Part shown: positions 8,050 to 18,900 of the stretch, piece by piece
How the letters are laid out: every line of letters starts with the position of its first letter
How positions within the stretch are numbered: position 1 is the first letter of the stretch
Assembly: GCA_022842305.1 (NCBI GenBank)
Contig: JALHPY010000008.1
Coordinates: 1 to 55,960 of the forward strand
Source of the DNA: Rubrivivax sp.
GTDB lineage: Bacteria > Pseudomonadota > Gammaproteobacteria > Burkholderiales > Burkholderiaceae_C
Length of the DNA stretch: 55,960 nt
Reading direction: 5' to 3'
Notes under the pieces: generated by a model
Database searches by the model: none
What the model saw: the letters and a program-made list of their open reading frames with translations, nothing else
Told to the model about the DNA's origin: nothing
Made by a program: the position numbers and the translations under genes

Positions 8050-8238
8050 CCCCACGACAGGGGATTTGCACCCTGCAAGCCCGCGGCTAGATTGGCCCCA
8101 CTCGGCGCCGCGGCGGGCGGATTGTCCCGCAAGCGCGGCCCGGGCCTGCAACGGCCAGGCGATTTCGTACGGTCCCAACGACGTCCTTCTCGGAGGACTT
8201 GCACGAGCCCGCTGCGCAAGCAGCGGGCTCCTTTTTTT
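8050..8238 (+). ncRNA. Candidate small RNA ending at a strong terminator
   Basis: The plus-strand terminator at 8205-8238 has no plus-strand gene in front of it: the nearest upstream gene on that strand ends at 6871 and the adjacent gene is on the minus strand. A transcript ending there must begin in or near this region and would be at most about 190 nt, with several small stem-loops. No promoter was identified, and the start given is only the left limit of the folded region. It could also be an antisense RNA extending into the YecA-type gene. Confidence 0.35.
8205..8238 (+). terminator. Rho-independent terminator (strong)
   Basis: Perfect 11-bp stem GAGCCCGCTGC / GCAGCGGGCTC with a GCAA tetraloop, one C, then seven Ts (8232-8238). 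It is followed at once by a second perfect hairpin, GTGCGCCCG-GCA-CGGGCGCAC (8239-8259), and a third, CTTGCGG/CCGCAAG (8261-8286). Confidence 0.85.
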
Positions 8239-8369
8239 GTGCGCCCGGCACGGGCGCACTCTTGCGGGTGCAGGTCCCGCCGCAAGCTGACCACAGCGAA
8301 CGAAGCGAAGCGCAACTGCATGAGGGTGACCAAGTGGGGGGAGGAATCGTGGAGTGAAGCTGCGGGCAG

Positions 8370-8465
8370 ATGAATAAGAACCGGATAGAAGGCGCCGCCG
8401 AGCAGGGCGAGCGGGCCATGAACCGCGAAGCTCTCGCTATCAAGGCGAGGTGGCGTAGATCCGGC
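8370..8465 (+). pseudogene. Possible csbD-family gene remnant
   Basis: The frame opens with MNKNRIEGAAEQ, which resembles the N-terminus of CsbD-like stress proteins (pattern MNKDRIEGAAKQ...GKVKEA). After about 18 residues the CsbD pattern (repeated GK, AEGK segments) is lost and the frame runs on into unrelated residues. It would then be a 5' fragment cut by insertion or deletion. The match is short, so this is a suggestion only. Confidence 0.35.
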
Positions 8466-8630
8466 GGATATGCAACGAAGGAGTGTGTTCTTACCGGGGG
8501 AGATCTCGCCTTGTGGGTGCTCTGCGAAGCAGCGGCGAAGACAAAGGGCGACGGCTGCTGCAAGACGGGTGGTGTGGCAGGGGCGCCTCCTGTCATGGAA
8601 GCCCCCTATCCCGATGTCGCGCGGCGCGAC

Positions 8631-9428
8631 TCAGCGCAGCGCCGGCAGCGCCGGGTGGCGCAGGTGCTGCAGCGTGATGGCCTCGGCGCGCCCGTCCTGG
8701 CCGCTGCGCCGGCACAGGTCGGCCAGCAATTGCCAGTGGCCGCGATTGGCGGGTTCGGTGCGGGTCGCGCGTTCGGCCATCGCCAGGGCTTCGCGCAGAT
8801 CCTGGGCCGAGGCCTGAGATCCCGACTTCAGGCGTGCCAGTGCGGTCAGCGCTGGCGCGAAGTCGGGCCACGACTTCAGCGTCGCGCGAAACGCCGACAC
8901 GGCCTCCGCCTTGCGGCCGCGCGCGTGCCAGGCTTCGCCCTCGAAATACTGACCCAAGGGGTCGTCGCCGCGCGCCTGCAGCACCGGGCGCCAGCTGGCC
9001 TGCGCCTTCTCGGCCTGCTTGTCGTGCAACTGCAGCGCACCCTGCGCCAGCAGGCCGAAGTACGGCGGCTGCTCGACTTCACGCAGCCGGGCGATCGCGG
9101 ATGCGGCCGCGCCGCGGTCGCCGTTGACCGCGGCACAGAGGGCGAACACGCCCAGGGCGGCTACATCTGGAACCTGCCGCGCCAGCACCGTCGTGGCGAT
9201 GTCGCACGCCCGCGCCCAGCGTCCACGGCTGAGCGATTCCAGCGCATCGCTGCCCGTGGCTGCTGTCGACCTGTCCTCGAGCGCGCCGAGGGGGCCCGCC
9301 AGCGCCGGCGCGGGCGAGCCCGGTGGCGGGGCCCCGCTGGTCGGCATCTCTGTCGGCGCCGCCCGGCAGGGCGCGCTCAGGCAGGAGACCGCCAGGATGG
9401 CGGCGAGCAGCGGGTGCATTGCGGTCAT
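8631..9428 (-). CDS. Exported TPR-like protein
   Basis: 265 aa from the ATG at 9428, with AAGG ten bases upstream; an alternative ATG lies at 9419. A signal peptide is visible (HPLLAAILAVSCLSAPCRA). The mature protein has a low-complexity Pro/Ala stretch, then helical repeats with TPR spacing (YFGLLAQGALQLHDKQAEKAQASW, DPLGQYFEGEAWHARGRKAEAVSAFRATLKSWPDFAPALTALARL). It lies 36 bp downstream of, and on the same strand as, the PEP-CTERM gene, so the two are probably cotranscribed and may act together at the cell surface. TPR proteins are frequent companions of PEP-CTERM/exosortase loci; the specific role is not known. Confidence 0.78.
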   Translation of the reverse strand: MTAMHPLLAAILAVSCLSAPCRAAPTEMPTSGAPPPGSPAPALAGPLGALEDRSTAATGSDALESLSRGRWARACDIATTVLARQVPDVAALGVFALCAAVNGDRGAAASAIARLREVEQPPYFGLLAQGALQLHDKQAEKAQASWRPVLQARGDDPLGQYFEGEAWHARGRKAEAVSAFRATLKSWPDFAPALTALARLKSGSQASAQDLREALAMAERATRTEPANRGHWQLLADLCRRSGQDGRAEAITLQHLRHPALPALR

Positions 9429-9464
9429 GGCGGCCTTCTCCGGTTCTGCTGCGGGCGGGAGCAC

Positions 9465-10796
9465 TCAAAGCGCCTTGCGGCGCCGGCCGGCGGCGGTGGC
9501 GGCGGCGAGCCCGAGGCCGATGAGGGCCAGCGTTCCGGGCTCGGGCGCGTTGTGGTCGCCGATCTGCGTCGCGTTCAGGATGTTGATCGCCCAGGCGGTG
9601 GACAGCTGCCGGCCCCAGTAGCTATAGCCGTTCCAGTAGCCGCTGGCCGCGTTCTGGCTGTTGACCAGGTACTGCGAATAGTCCTCCCACCAGTTCCAGG
9701 GATCGGACGCGTTGTCCTTGACCTGGGCGGCGGCGCCGTACATGAAGTTGTCGATCGCGGTGCCGGTGAGCCCGATCTCCGCTTCGAGGCCCTTGTAGAC
9801 CGACCACATCGCGTAGGGATGGCCGAAGTTGCCCTCCCAGGTGCTGTTGGCGGTCGACGTCCAGTTGCTGTTCAGGTAGTTCAGCGCCTGGGTCCTGCCC
9901 AGGGTGTCGCCGGGCTTGGTGCCGTCGTAGCCGGCGAAGGCCATCGACGCCAGCAGCCCGCCGGTCTTGGACGGCGTCACCGGTGCGGAGCCGCCGCAGG
10001 GCTGGTCGTAGCCGGCGCCGCCGTTGGAGGAGCACTGGATGTAGTCGATCCAGAAGCGCAGTTCGTCCTTCACGTACTGCGGCACCACCACGCCGGGCAC
10101 CGACTGCGCGAAGGTCAGGCCGATGGCCCCCCATTGCGCGGTCGAGCCGTCGGACTGGCCGGTGCTCGGGGTGTAACGCCAGCCGCCGCGGAAGCCCGGG
10201 ATGGCGGCATTTCCCTGCGTCGTCTGGCCCCAGATGAACGCATCTGCGGCGTCCTGGATGATGTCGACGTAGCTGCGGCCGTTGACGGCCGCGTTGCTGC
10301 TCACGACCGTGGTCGTCGGCGTGATGCCCAGGCCCGCCGCGGTGGCGCGCGCCAGCGCGGGCAGCACCAGGCCGGTGACGTAGGTCGACTCGTTGCCACC
10401 CCAGGTCAGCGCCTTCAGGTTGCCGTTCATGTCGGATGCCACCAGGTTGGGTGAGCCCCCGGTGCCGATGTTCTTCTGCGCCGAGATGGCAAGCGGACTG
10501 GCCGTGTCCATCAGGTACTGCAGGCCGCGGCTGACGGTGGCGCTGTAGTCCGCGCTGCCCCAGCCGCCGGGCTTGTTCTTCTGCTCGATGAAGGCGAGCA
10601 GTGCCGACGAGGTGTCGGCGGCGCAATACCCCGATTCGCACCAGTAGCCGCTGGCGGTGTTCTGCTGGCTTGCCAGCCACGCCAGACCCGAGTCGATCGC
10701 GGCCTGCTTCTGTGCCTCGGTCGATGCCTGCGACGACATCGCCACCAGGGCGGCCGTCGCGACGATGCTTGCCTTCCAGAATGCCTTGCTCTTCAT
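9465..10796 (-). CDS. PEP-CTERM protein with prenyltransferase/cyclase-like helical repeats
   Basis: 443 aa. Signal peptide at the N-terminus (MKSKAFWKASIVATAALVAMSSQA). The C-terminal 27 residues form a textbook PEP-CTERM sorting signal: APEP, hydrophobic helix, then RRRKAL. An exosortase would cut it for surface or matrix delivery. The body has repeats like those of squalene-cyclase/prenyltransferase alpha-alpha barrels (SGLAWLASQQ, RGLQYLMDTAS, QALNYLNSNW), each with aromatic and Gly-rich turns. Catalytic DxDD/DCTAE motifs are not seen, so a structural or binding role is more likely. ATG 10796 follows GAGGT. Composition is less GC-rich than in the neighbours. No exosortase is in the window. 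Confidence 0.88.
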   Translation of the reverse strand: MKSKAFWKASIVATAALVAMSSQASTEAQKQAAIDSGLAWLASQQNTASGYWCESGYCAADTSSALLAFIEQKNKPGGWGSADYSATVSRGLQYLMDTASPLAISAQKNIGTGGSPNLVASDMNGNLKALTWGGNESTYVTGLVLPALARATAAGLGITPTTTVVSSNAAVNGRSYVDIIQDAADAFIWGQTTQGNAAIPGFRGGWRYTPSTGQSDGSTAQWGAIGLTFAQSVPGVVVPQYVKDELRFWIDYIQCSSNGGAGYDQPCGGSAPVTPSKTGGLLASMAFAGYDGTKPGDTLGRTQALNYLNSNWTSTANSTWEGNFGHPYAMWSVYKGLEAEIGLTGTAIDNFMYGAAAQVKDNASDPWNWWEDYSQYLVNSQNAASGYWNGYSYWGRQLSTAWAINILNATQIGDHNAPEPGTLALIGLGLAAATAAGRRRKAL

Positions 10797-10910
10797 GGCT
10801 CTACCTCGAGAAGTAAGTTGATGTCCAACTCTCACTCGTGGAGCGCCGTCAAGGACTGTTGCGGCGGCGGTCCGCGCGCATCAAATCAGTAGCAATACGT
10901 ATGCCGTAAT

Positions 10911-10924
10911 TCACACTTTTGTGA
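10911..10924. promoter_or_regulatory. Inverted repeat TCACA-CTTT-TGTGA
   Basis: Short perfect dyad in the divergent gap between the PEP-CTERM gene and mmsA, 11-30 nt downstream of the possible sigma-54 promoter in the PEP-CTERM direction. Possible regulator site; the factor is unknown. Confidence 0.25.
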
Positions 10925-10938
10925 TAAGCGGTTGATGC

Positions 10939-10954
10939 TGCAAGACAATTCCCG
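10939..10954 (-). promoter_or_regulatory. Possible sigma-54 promoter of the PEP-CTERM gene
   Basis: Read on the minus strand: CGGGAA-TTGTC-TTGCA, giving GG and GC at the exact 10-nt spacing of -24/-12 elements (consensus TGGCAC-N5-TTGCA). The -12 half is perfect and the -24 half keeps only GG and A. It would start transcription about 130 nt before the gene. PEP-CTERM genes in Zoogloea-type bacteria are reported to depend on RpoN with PrsK/PrsR, which makes the match meaningful. Confidence 0.4.
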
Positions 10955-11095
10955 TTACGGCGTCATGGCTATGAACGCGGCGTGTAAACAGGTTCGACAC
11001 CTAATCCGCGCGCCTGCGGCGATGCCATCGCGCGATAGGGTCGGCGCGCGTCATGCCGACTAGACTGTGTCTTTCGCCAGCGTAGGAGATCGACC

Positions 11096-12616
11096 ATGGG
11101 CGCCACCGAAGCCTTCACCCAGACCCTCGACATCACGCACTGGATCGCCGGCGCGCCGCATCGCGGCAGCGGCGACCGCCGGCAGACGGTATGGAACCCG
11201 ACGACCGGCCAGCCCGCGCGCCAGGTGCTGCTGGGCAGTGCCGACGATGTGGGCACGGCCGTGGCTGCCGCGCGCGCGGCGCAGCCGGCCTGGGCCGAGA
11301 TGCCGCCGATCCGGCGTGCACGCGTGCTCAACGCCTTTCTGGCGCTGCTGAACCAGCACAAGGACCGCCTGGCGGCGATGATCACCGCCGAGCACGGCAA
11401 GGTCTTCACCGACGCGCAGGGCGAGGTGGCACGCGGCATCGACATCGTCGAATTCGCCTGCGGCATTCCGCAACTGCTCAAGGGCGACTACACCGACCAG
11501 GTGAGCACCGGCATCGACAACTGGACGCTGCGCCAGCCGTTGGGCGTGGTGGCCGGCATTACGCCCTTCAACTTTCCGTGCATGGTGCCCTGCTGGATGT
11601 TTCCGGTGGCGCTGGCCTGCGGCAACGCCTTCATCCTGAAGCCCAGCGAGCGCGACCCCAGCCCGGCGCTGCTGATGGCCGAACTGCTCAAGCAGGCCGG
11701 CCTGCCCGACGGCGTGTTCAGCGTCGTGCAGGGTGACAAGGTGGTGGTCGATGCGCTGCTCACGCACCCGGACGTGAAGGCGCTCAGCTTCGTCGGCTCC
11801 ACCCCCATCGCGCAGTACATCTACGAGACCGGCGCACACCACGGCAAGCGCGTGCAGGCGCTGGGCGGCGCCAAGAACCACATGGTGGTGATGCCCGACG
11901 CCGACCTGGGCCAGGCCGTGGACGCGCTCATCGGCAGCGCCTACGGCAGCGCCGGCGAGCGCTGCATGGCCATCAGCGTGGCGGTGCTGGTGGGCGACAT
12001 CGCCGAGCGCATCGTGCCGCTGCTGGCCGAGCGCACGCGCGCGCTCAAGATCAAGAACGGCATGGAGCTCGACGCCGAGATGGGCCCCATCGTCACGCGC
12101 GAGGCCTGCACGCGCATCGAGAACTACATCGGCATCGGCGTCGAAGAAGGCGCGCGCCTGGTGGTGGACGGCCGCGGCTGCAAGGTGCCCGGTTTCGAGG
12201 GCGGCTTCTTCACCGGCGGCACGCTGTTCGACCACGTGACGCCGGCCATGCGCGTGTACCGCGAAGAGATCTTCGGCCCGGTGCTGGTGTGCGTGCGCGT
12301 GCCCGACATGGCCGCCGCGCTGGCGCTGGTCAACGCCCACGAATACGGCAACGGTGTGGCCTGTTTCACCAGCGACGGCGGCGTGGCGCGCGAGTTCGCG
12401 CGCCGCGTGCAGGTCGGCATGGTGGGCATCAACGTGCCCATCCCCGTGCCCATGGCCTGGCACGGCTTCGGTGGCTGGAAGAAGAGCCTGTTCGGCGACA
12501 TGCACGCCTACGGCGAGGAAGGCGTGCGCTTCTACACCAAGCAAAAGAGCGTCATGCAGCGCTGGCCCGACAGCATCGGCAAGGGTGCCGAGTTCGTGAT
12601 GCCGACGGCGCGCTGA
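11096..12616 (+). CDS. mmsA: CoA-acylating methylmalonate-semialdehyde dehydrogenase
   Basis: 506 aa, the usual family length. It converts (methyl)malonate semialdehyde to propionyl- or acetyl-CoA in valine, inositol or beta-alanine breakdown, using NAD and CoA. Family marks: [21 protein letters not shown] (NAD/substrate entry), [20 protein letters not shown], and the catalytic cysteine in [12 protein letters not shown], which is the MmsA pattern rather than that of ordinary aldehyde dehydrogenases. ATG 11096 follows TAGGAGAT. It stands alone here, without mmsB or the beta-alanine aminotransferase often found beside it. Confidence 0.95.
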   Translation: MGATEAFTQTLDITHWIAGAPHRGSGDRRQTVWNPTTGQPARQVLLGSADDVGTAVAAARAAQPAWAEMPPIRRARVLNAFLALLNQHKDRLAAMITAEHGKVFTDAQGEVARGIDIVEFACGIPQLLKGDYTDQVSTGIDNWTLRQPLGVVAGITPFNFPCMVPCWMFPVALACGNAFILKPSERDPSPALLMAELLKQAGLPDGVFSVVQGDKVVVDALLTHPDVKALSFVGSTPIAQYIYETGAHHGKRVQALGGAKNHMVVMPDADLGQAVDALIGSAYGSAGERCMAISVAVLVGDIAERIVPLLAERTRALKIKNGMELDAEMGPIVTREACTRIENYIGIGVEEGARLVVDGRGCKVPGFEGGFFTGGTLFDHVTPAMRVYREEIFGPVLVCVRVPDMAAALALVNAHEYGNGVACFTSDGGVAREFARRVQVGMVGINVPIPVPMAWHGFGGWKKSLFGDMHAYGEEGVRFYTKQKSVMQRWPDSIGKGAEFVMPTAR

Positions 12617-12849
12617 AGGCCGGCTTCATGCCGGGTTGCGATCGATGACATTGGGGCGAGCAGCGGCGCACGGCCAGTCGACGAGGGTCGAGCCAAGCCG
12701 CACCGGGGTCAGCAGCACTGCATTCAGCCGCCATTGGATCTGCTTGCTTTTGTGATTTCGCACGGGGCCCCTCCGCGGCGGCCGTGGCACGGGGGGCCGG
12801 CTGACGCCCCAGCACCCGACAGGACCGGCGGGCGCGAGCGGTAGACCGA

Positions 12850-12880
12850 CCGAGTCGACTGACCCGGCCTGTCGACTCGG
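12850..12880 (-). terminator. Hairpin downstream of tpsA
   Basis: Perfect 10-bp inverted repeat CCGAGTCGAC / GTCGACTCGG with an 11-nt loop, 22 nt beyond the tpsA stop codon. There is no T-run, so it is either a weak terminator or a 3' stabilising stem. The rest of the 285-bp gap (12617-12901) is GC-rich and shows nothing else I can support. Confidence 0.45.
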
Positions 12881-12901
12881 CTTCGCTGTCCTGCGGCCGG
12901 T

Positions 12902-15900
12902 TCAGGGCGTGGCGGTGTCCAGTTCGCGCCGCTCGAACACGTAGTCGGTATCGCCCTGGTGGCCGGCGGCGCGCGAGGCGCCGTACTGCGGCGTCTGCGG
13001 GAAGTCTTTCACCACGCCGGCGCGCACGCGCTCGAACAGGTTGCTGCCGGGCTGCCACTGGTCCAGGCCTTCCAGCGCGCGCATCAGGTGCCAGGCAAAG
13101 ACCGAGTGGCCTTCGCGGCCCTCGTCGGCCACCGGTTCGTTGCCGCCCGAGGACATCACCACCACGGCGCGGCGGTCCAGCAGCCGCCCGGCGTCGCCGC
13201 CCTGCACCACCTGCACACGCTCGTTGCCGGCCAGCGTGCCCGAGTAGCAGCTGTCGGACACCAGCATCAGCTGGCGCGAACCGATGGCCGCGACCATGCG
13301 CGCGATGTCGGCGTTGGCCAGCCAGCTGCGCGGCTCGCCCGCGTCCACGTCGGACGGCAGCCAGAAACCCGTGTCCACGCCGTTGATCGGCACCACCACG
13401 CCGTGGCCGGCGTAGTAGACGATGACCGAGTCGTCGGCGTCGGCTTCGAGTGCCAGCTTGTTGAAGGCGCGCACGATGGACTCGCGGCTGGCGTCTTCCA
13501 GCACCTGCGTCTCGTAGCCCAGGCGGGTTTCCAGCAGTGCACGCACGGCGCGCACGTCGGGCACCGCGCCTTCGAGCTGCGGCACGGCCTTGTCGGCGTA
13601 GCGGTTCACGCCGATCAGCAACGCCAGCTTGCGCTCGATGCGCGGCAGCACCGCCTGCTTGACCTTGCGCTGCCCCGGCTTGCGCGCCTTGGCCAGCGGC
13701 TTGGCCGTGGTCCCGGCGCGTGCCGCTGCCGCGCGCGCGGCGATGACCTCGATCTCCTGCTTGAGCTGCTCGGTGATGATGCAGTTGCCGCTGCTCAACT
13801 CGGCCTCGCTGCGGCAGGCGCGCACGTCGGCCAGCGCCGGGTCCTGCTCCAGCTTGTACAGGCCGCCGGCCAGCACCTTCTTCTTGTAGCCGTCGCGCGC
13901 CGCCAGCAGGCTTTGCACGTCGGCGCGCGGCAGTTGCGACAGGTTGATCGAGCCGAACACCGGCGCGCCGCCACCCGAATCGCCCGCGGGCGCAAAGGCC
14001 GGTGTGGCGTCGAGCACGCGGCCGGCCACCGGGGTGGACATGGCCAGCGGGATCTGCACCGACAGCAGCGCGTTGTTGAAGCCGACCAGCGTGGCAGCGG
14101 TGGCGAGGTCGGCCACCACGGCGGACAAGGCGGTCCCTTGCAACGTCAGCGCCGTGGCATTGCCCGCGGCCTGGATGAAGACGTAATTGGTCGCGGCCAG
14201 ACCCCCGCCCAGGATGGCGTAGCTGCCGGCCGGGCTGGCGTTGCTGGCCGGGGTGGTCCAGGCCAGGGTGCCGGTGGTGGCGCCGACCAGGGTCTCGCCG
14301 GCCACGAACCCGACCACGCTGCCGCCCAGCCCCGGCACGGGCTGGCCCGCCGCTGCAGTGACCGGGGCTGCGGTGTAGGTCAAGGTGGCCGGCGTGATGC
14401 TGGCGTTGACCCCCACCGGCAGCGCCAGCGTGTAGTTGGCCGCGTCGGCACCGATCAGCGTCAGGCCGGACAGCCCCACCAGCTTGCCCACGCCGACGTT
14501 GGCGTCGCCGAAGCTGGCGCTGGCCGCGCCGCCCACGCTCACCACGTCGGCGCCCAGCGGCGTGACGCTGCCCAGGCTGCTGAAGCTGGCCACCGTGCCG
14601 CCGTCGTAGACCTTGTCGGCCACCGCCGCGCCGGCCACCGCCGCGCCGGCCAGGCTCAGCGCCAGCGGCGTGATGCTGCCCACCGCGCCGCTGGCCGTGC
14701 CGCTGAACTGGTAGCCGAACACCGGGATGCCGGTGCCGGTGTCGGTTGCCGTGGCGGTGACGCCGGGCACCGTCACCGTCTTGCCGCTGCCCACGTCCTT
14801 GGGCGCGTTGCCGGTGCCGGCGCTGGTGTAGCTGCCGGCGCCGGGGTTGTTGAGTACCACGCTGTCGATGGCCAGCGCGCCGCCCACCGCGTAGTTGGCG
14901 GGCAGCAACGTGGCCGCGACGCTGTTGTCGTAGACCTTGCTCACCGTGCCTTGCAGGCCGGCAGTGAGAACGGGCGCCAGGCTGTACAGCAGCCCGTTGC
15001 CGGCCGCGGCCGGGGTGCTGACGCCGAAGGTCGCGTTGTACTGGCGGAAGGCGCCGGCCAGGCCGCCAACGGTGTCGGCCAGCGGGTCGGCCGACCAGAC
15101 CAGCCAGCGCGCCGCGCCGGTCACGTTCAGCACGCCGGCACCGGCGTTGTTGACGAAGGGGCCGCTGCCGGCGTTGATGACGATGGCGTCGCCCACGCCC
15201 ACCGTCGCCAGCAGCGCCGCGCCGGGGGCGAACTGCACGCCGTTGGCGCCGCTCAGCTGCAGGCTGCGGCCGTCGACCGGGCCCTCCAGCGCCAGCGTGC
15301 CCGCGCTCAGTTGCATGTCGCCGATCGACGTGAGCGAGCCGCCGGGCGCGACCTGCAGGGCGCCGGCGGCGCTGGCGTTGAGTGTGCTGCTGCTGTCGAT
15401 GCCGTCGTCGATGCGCAGCGTGGCGCCGGGGTCGAGCGCGCTCAGCGTCACCGTGCCGGCGATCAGCGAACCCGGCGCCAGATCGCCCGTGGTCTGCGTC
15501 AGGCTGATGCTGCTGAAGTTGGGGTCCACTTGCGCCAGCACGCTGCGCGTGAAGCTGCTGGTCACCGTCAGGCTGCCGCTGCCGCCCAGCGTGCCGCCGC
15601 TCAGGTTGGCACTGGCCAGCGTCGACGCGCCGTTGAGCAGCAGCGTGCCGGCCTGCACTGCAACGCTGCCGGCGCCGGTGACGCCGCCGGCCAGCGTGGC
15701 TGCGCCAGCGCCCGACACGGTGAACGAGCCGTCCAGCGCGGTGTTGCCCAGCACGGTGAGCGAGCCGCCCGAGACGTTCAGCGCATTGGCGCTGCTCACG
15801 GTGAGGTCGGCCACGGTGTCGATGCCACTGCCGTGCTGCACGGCAAAGCCGGCGCTGATGAGCGCCGAATCGGCGGCGCCGGGCAGTGAGCCGCCCCAGT

Positions 15901-18900
15901 TGGCCGGCGTGCCCCAGTCCAGGTTGCCGGCGGCGTTGCTGAACACCCGGGTCGCGGGGCCGGCGGCAAAGATCAGCCGCGCCGCCTCTCCCGCGGCCAG
16001 GTTGTAGCCGGGGCTGAAGCCGGCCGGCAGCGTCAGCGCGGCAAAGGTGCCGCTGGCCGTGCCGGTGGCGGTGACGATGGGCATGAAGTCGGCGTTGGCC
16101 GGCACGTAGGTGCCCGCCAGCGTGGCGGTCAGCGCGCCGCCCAGGGTGGCATTGCCGGTCACCGCCAGCTGGTCGAAGGAGCCGGGCGCGGTACCGCCCA
16201 GTTCGACCTGCAGCGTGCCCGCGCCCAGCGCCAGGTTGCCACCCACGTTGAGCGTGCCCACGCCGCCGGGGGCGCCGGGGCTCAGCGTGCCCTGGTTGCT
16301 GAGCGTGCCGCTGCCGCCGGCCAGCACGACGCTGCCGCTGCCGCTGATCGTGCCGTTGTTGACCAGGTTGCCGGCCAGGTCCAGCGTGCTGCCGGCGGCC
16401 ACGTCGATCAGGCCGCCCTGGGTGACGTTGGCATTGAGCCCCAGCGTACCCGCCAGCACCAGCACCGTGCCGCTGTTGTCGAAGTTGGTCACCGCCACGG
16501 CGTGCGCACCCGCCAGACCCTGGAGCAGCGTGCCGGCGTTGTTGACGCTGGTCGTGCCGGCACCGCTGCCCAGCGGCGTGGCGTCGCTGCTGGCCAGGAT
16601 CAGCGTGCCGCCGGCCAGGTTGGTCAGGCTGCTGATGCCGGCCACGGGCAAACCCAGCACGATGCGGTCGTCGTCGCCGATGCTCAAGTTGCCGCTGTTG
16701 AGCCACGGCTTGTTCACGCCCAGCACGCCGCCGACGGTGCTCATGGCGACGGTGCTGCTGCCCAGGGTGTTGAAGCTGCCGCTGCCCACCAGGTTGGCCG
16801 GGCCGCCGATGGCCAGGAAGGCGCCGGTGACGGCGACGTCGCCCGTGCCGGCGAATTCGCCACCGTTGAGGATCAGGCTGCTCAGCGTGTTGGTGCTGTC
16901 CACCGTCAGCGAGCCGGCATCGACCGTGGTGGTGCCGATCTGGGCCAGCGTGCCGGTGACGGTGAAGGTGCCCGTGCCCGCCTTCACCAGGCTGCCGCTG
17001 CCAACGACGTTGCCGGCGAAGCTGCTGCTGGCGCCCGACACACCGGTGCTCAGCGTGCCCGTGCCCAGGTTGACCGTGCCGGCGCCGGCCAGCGAGCCGA
17101 AGGACTCGTTGCCGCCCAGCGCCAACGTGCTGCCGGCAGCCAGCGTGACGTCGGGCGCGGCGATCAGGCGGTTGGCCGAGGCCAGCGTGAGCGTGCCGCT
17201 GCTGACCGTCAGGCCGCCGGCCGAGGTGCCGGCCAGCAGGCTGTTGCCGCTGGAGTTGATCGGCCCCAGGTTGACGTTGGCACCGACCGTGCCGCCGTTC
17301 AACGCCACCGCCGAGATCGCCGTCAACGTGCCCGTGCCGGCCAGCGTGCCGGCCACCGCCAGGCTGGCCAAGGTGTCGCTGCCGCCGATTTGCAGCGTCG
17401 CGCCGCTGGCCACGCTGACGACGCTGGTGTCGGGCAACAGGTTGGCGGCTGCGGTCGCCAAGGTGCCTGCGTTGATCGTCGTCGCACCGGTGTAGGTGGG
17501 GGCGCCGGCCAGGGTGAGCGTGCCGGCGCCGGCCTTGGTCAGACCGAAGGTGCCACCGACGACGCCGCCCAGCGCCAGCGTACCGCCGCCGCCGATCGTG
17601 CTGTCCGCCGTGAGCGTGACTGCCCCGCCGGCGCTGGGCGTGCCGGTGGCCACCAGCGCGCCGACGCCGCCGACGCCAGCGCCGGCCAGGCTCAGCGCCT
17701 CGGTGCCGATGTTGACGCTGTTGAGTTCGAGCGTCGCGCCGCTGGCCACCGTGGTGCCGGCGGCGACGGTGCCCAGCGCGGTGGCGCTGCCGGCCACCAG
17801 CGTGCCGGCGTTGACGACGGTAGCGCCGGGGTAGGTGTTGGCGCCGCTCAGGATCAGCGTGCCGGTGCCGCTCTTGGTCAGGCCGAAGCCGCCGCCGACG
17901 GCGGTGGCGAGGGTGCCGCTCAGGGTCAGCGTGCCGGTGCCGCCGATGCTGGTGCCGCCGCCCAGCGTCACCGCGCCCCCGGCGCTGGCCGTGCCCGTAC
18001 CCACCAGGGCGCCGACGCCGCCGGCCCCCGTGCCGGTCAGGCTGAGCGCCTCGCCACCGATGTTGACGTTGTTGATCTCCAGCGTCGCGCCGCTGGCCAC
18101 CGTGGTGGCGCCGGCGACGCTGCCCAGCGCGGAGCCGCTGGCGGCCACCAGCGTGCCGGCGGTGACGCTGGTCAGGTCGAAGTAGGTGTTGGCGCCGGCC
18201 AGCGTGAAGGTGCCGGTGCCGGCCTTGACCAGGCTGGCGCCGGTGCCGGGGCCGGAGATCACGCCGTCGAAGCTGGTGCTGGTGTTGTTGCCGCCGGTGG
18301 TCAGCGTGTTGGCGCCCAGCGCAACGCTGGTGCCGGCCACCCCGGCCAGCGCGCCGATGGTTTCGCTGGCCTGCAACGCCAAGCTTGCGCCGCCGGCCAG
18401 CGTGACGACCGAGCCATCGGGGATCGCGGCGCCGCCCTGCAGTTGCAGCGTGCCGGCGTTGGCATCGGTCGCGCCGGTGTAGGTGTTGCTGCCGGACAGC
18501 GTGACACTGCCCGCGCCGATCTTGGTCAGGCTGCCGGTGCCGCCGACCACCCCGCTCACGCTCAAGCCGCCACCGTTGCTGGCGACGCTGGTGTTGCCGG
18601 TGATCGCAACGGTGCCGGTCAGCGTGCCGGTGCCGACGCTGTTGCCCAGCGTACCGGCGCTGACCGCGACTGCATTGCCGAGGTTGGCGCCGTTGTCGAC
18701 GTTGAACTGCGCGCCCGCGCTAACGCTGACGATGCCGCTGCCCATGAAGGCGTTGACGCCACTCACGCTGAGCGTGCCCGCCGTCACCGTGGTGCCGCCG
18801 GTGTAGACGTTGGAGCCCGCCAGCGTGACGTTGCCGCCGATGGCGCTGAGGTCGAAGGCGCCGCTGATCTGGCCGTTCACTGTGAGGCCGGTGCCGACGC

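Larger units (their letters stand above)
8045..8630. other. Gene-free, strongly folded 586-bp region
   Basis: No supported intact gene. The left third holds a chain of short inverted repeats: CCCC/GGGG 8050-8063, TTGCA/TGCAA 8066-8078 and GTCCT/AGGAC around 8183-8198. Three strong back-to-back hairpins follow at 8205-8286. To the right is a csbD-like gene start that soon loses similarity, then sequence with no recognisable coding signal. Base composition is visibly less GC-rich than in the flanking genes. The last 200 bases could come from a decayed mobile or group II intron-like element, but I cannot establish that. Confidence 0.5.

Noticed and set aside
8045-8100. T-arm-like sequence (CAGGG-TGCAAAT-CCCTG on the minus strand) suggesting a tRNA
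   Set aside because: The loop lacks TTC and no matching acceptor, D-arm or anticodon stem could be found.
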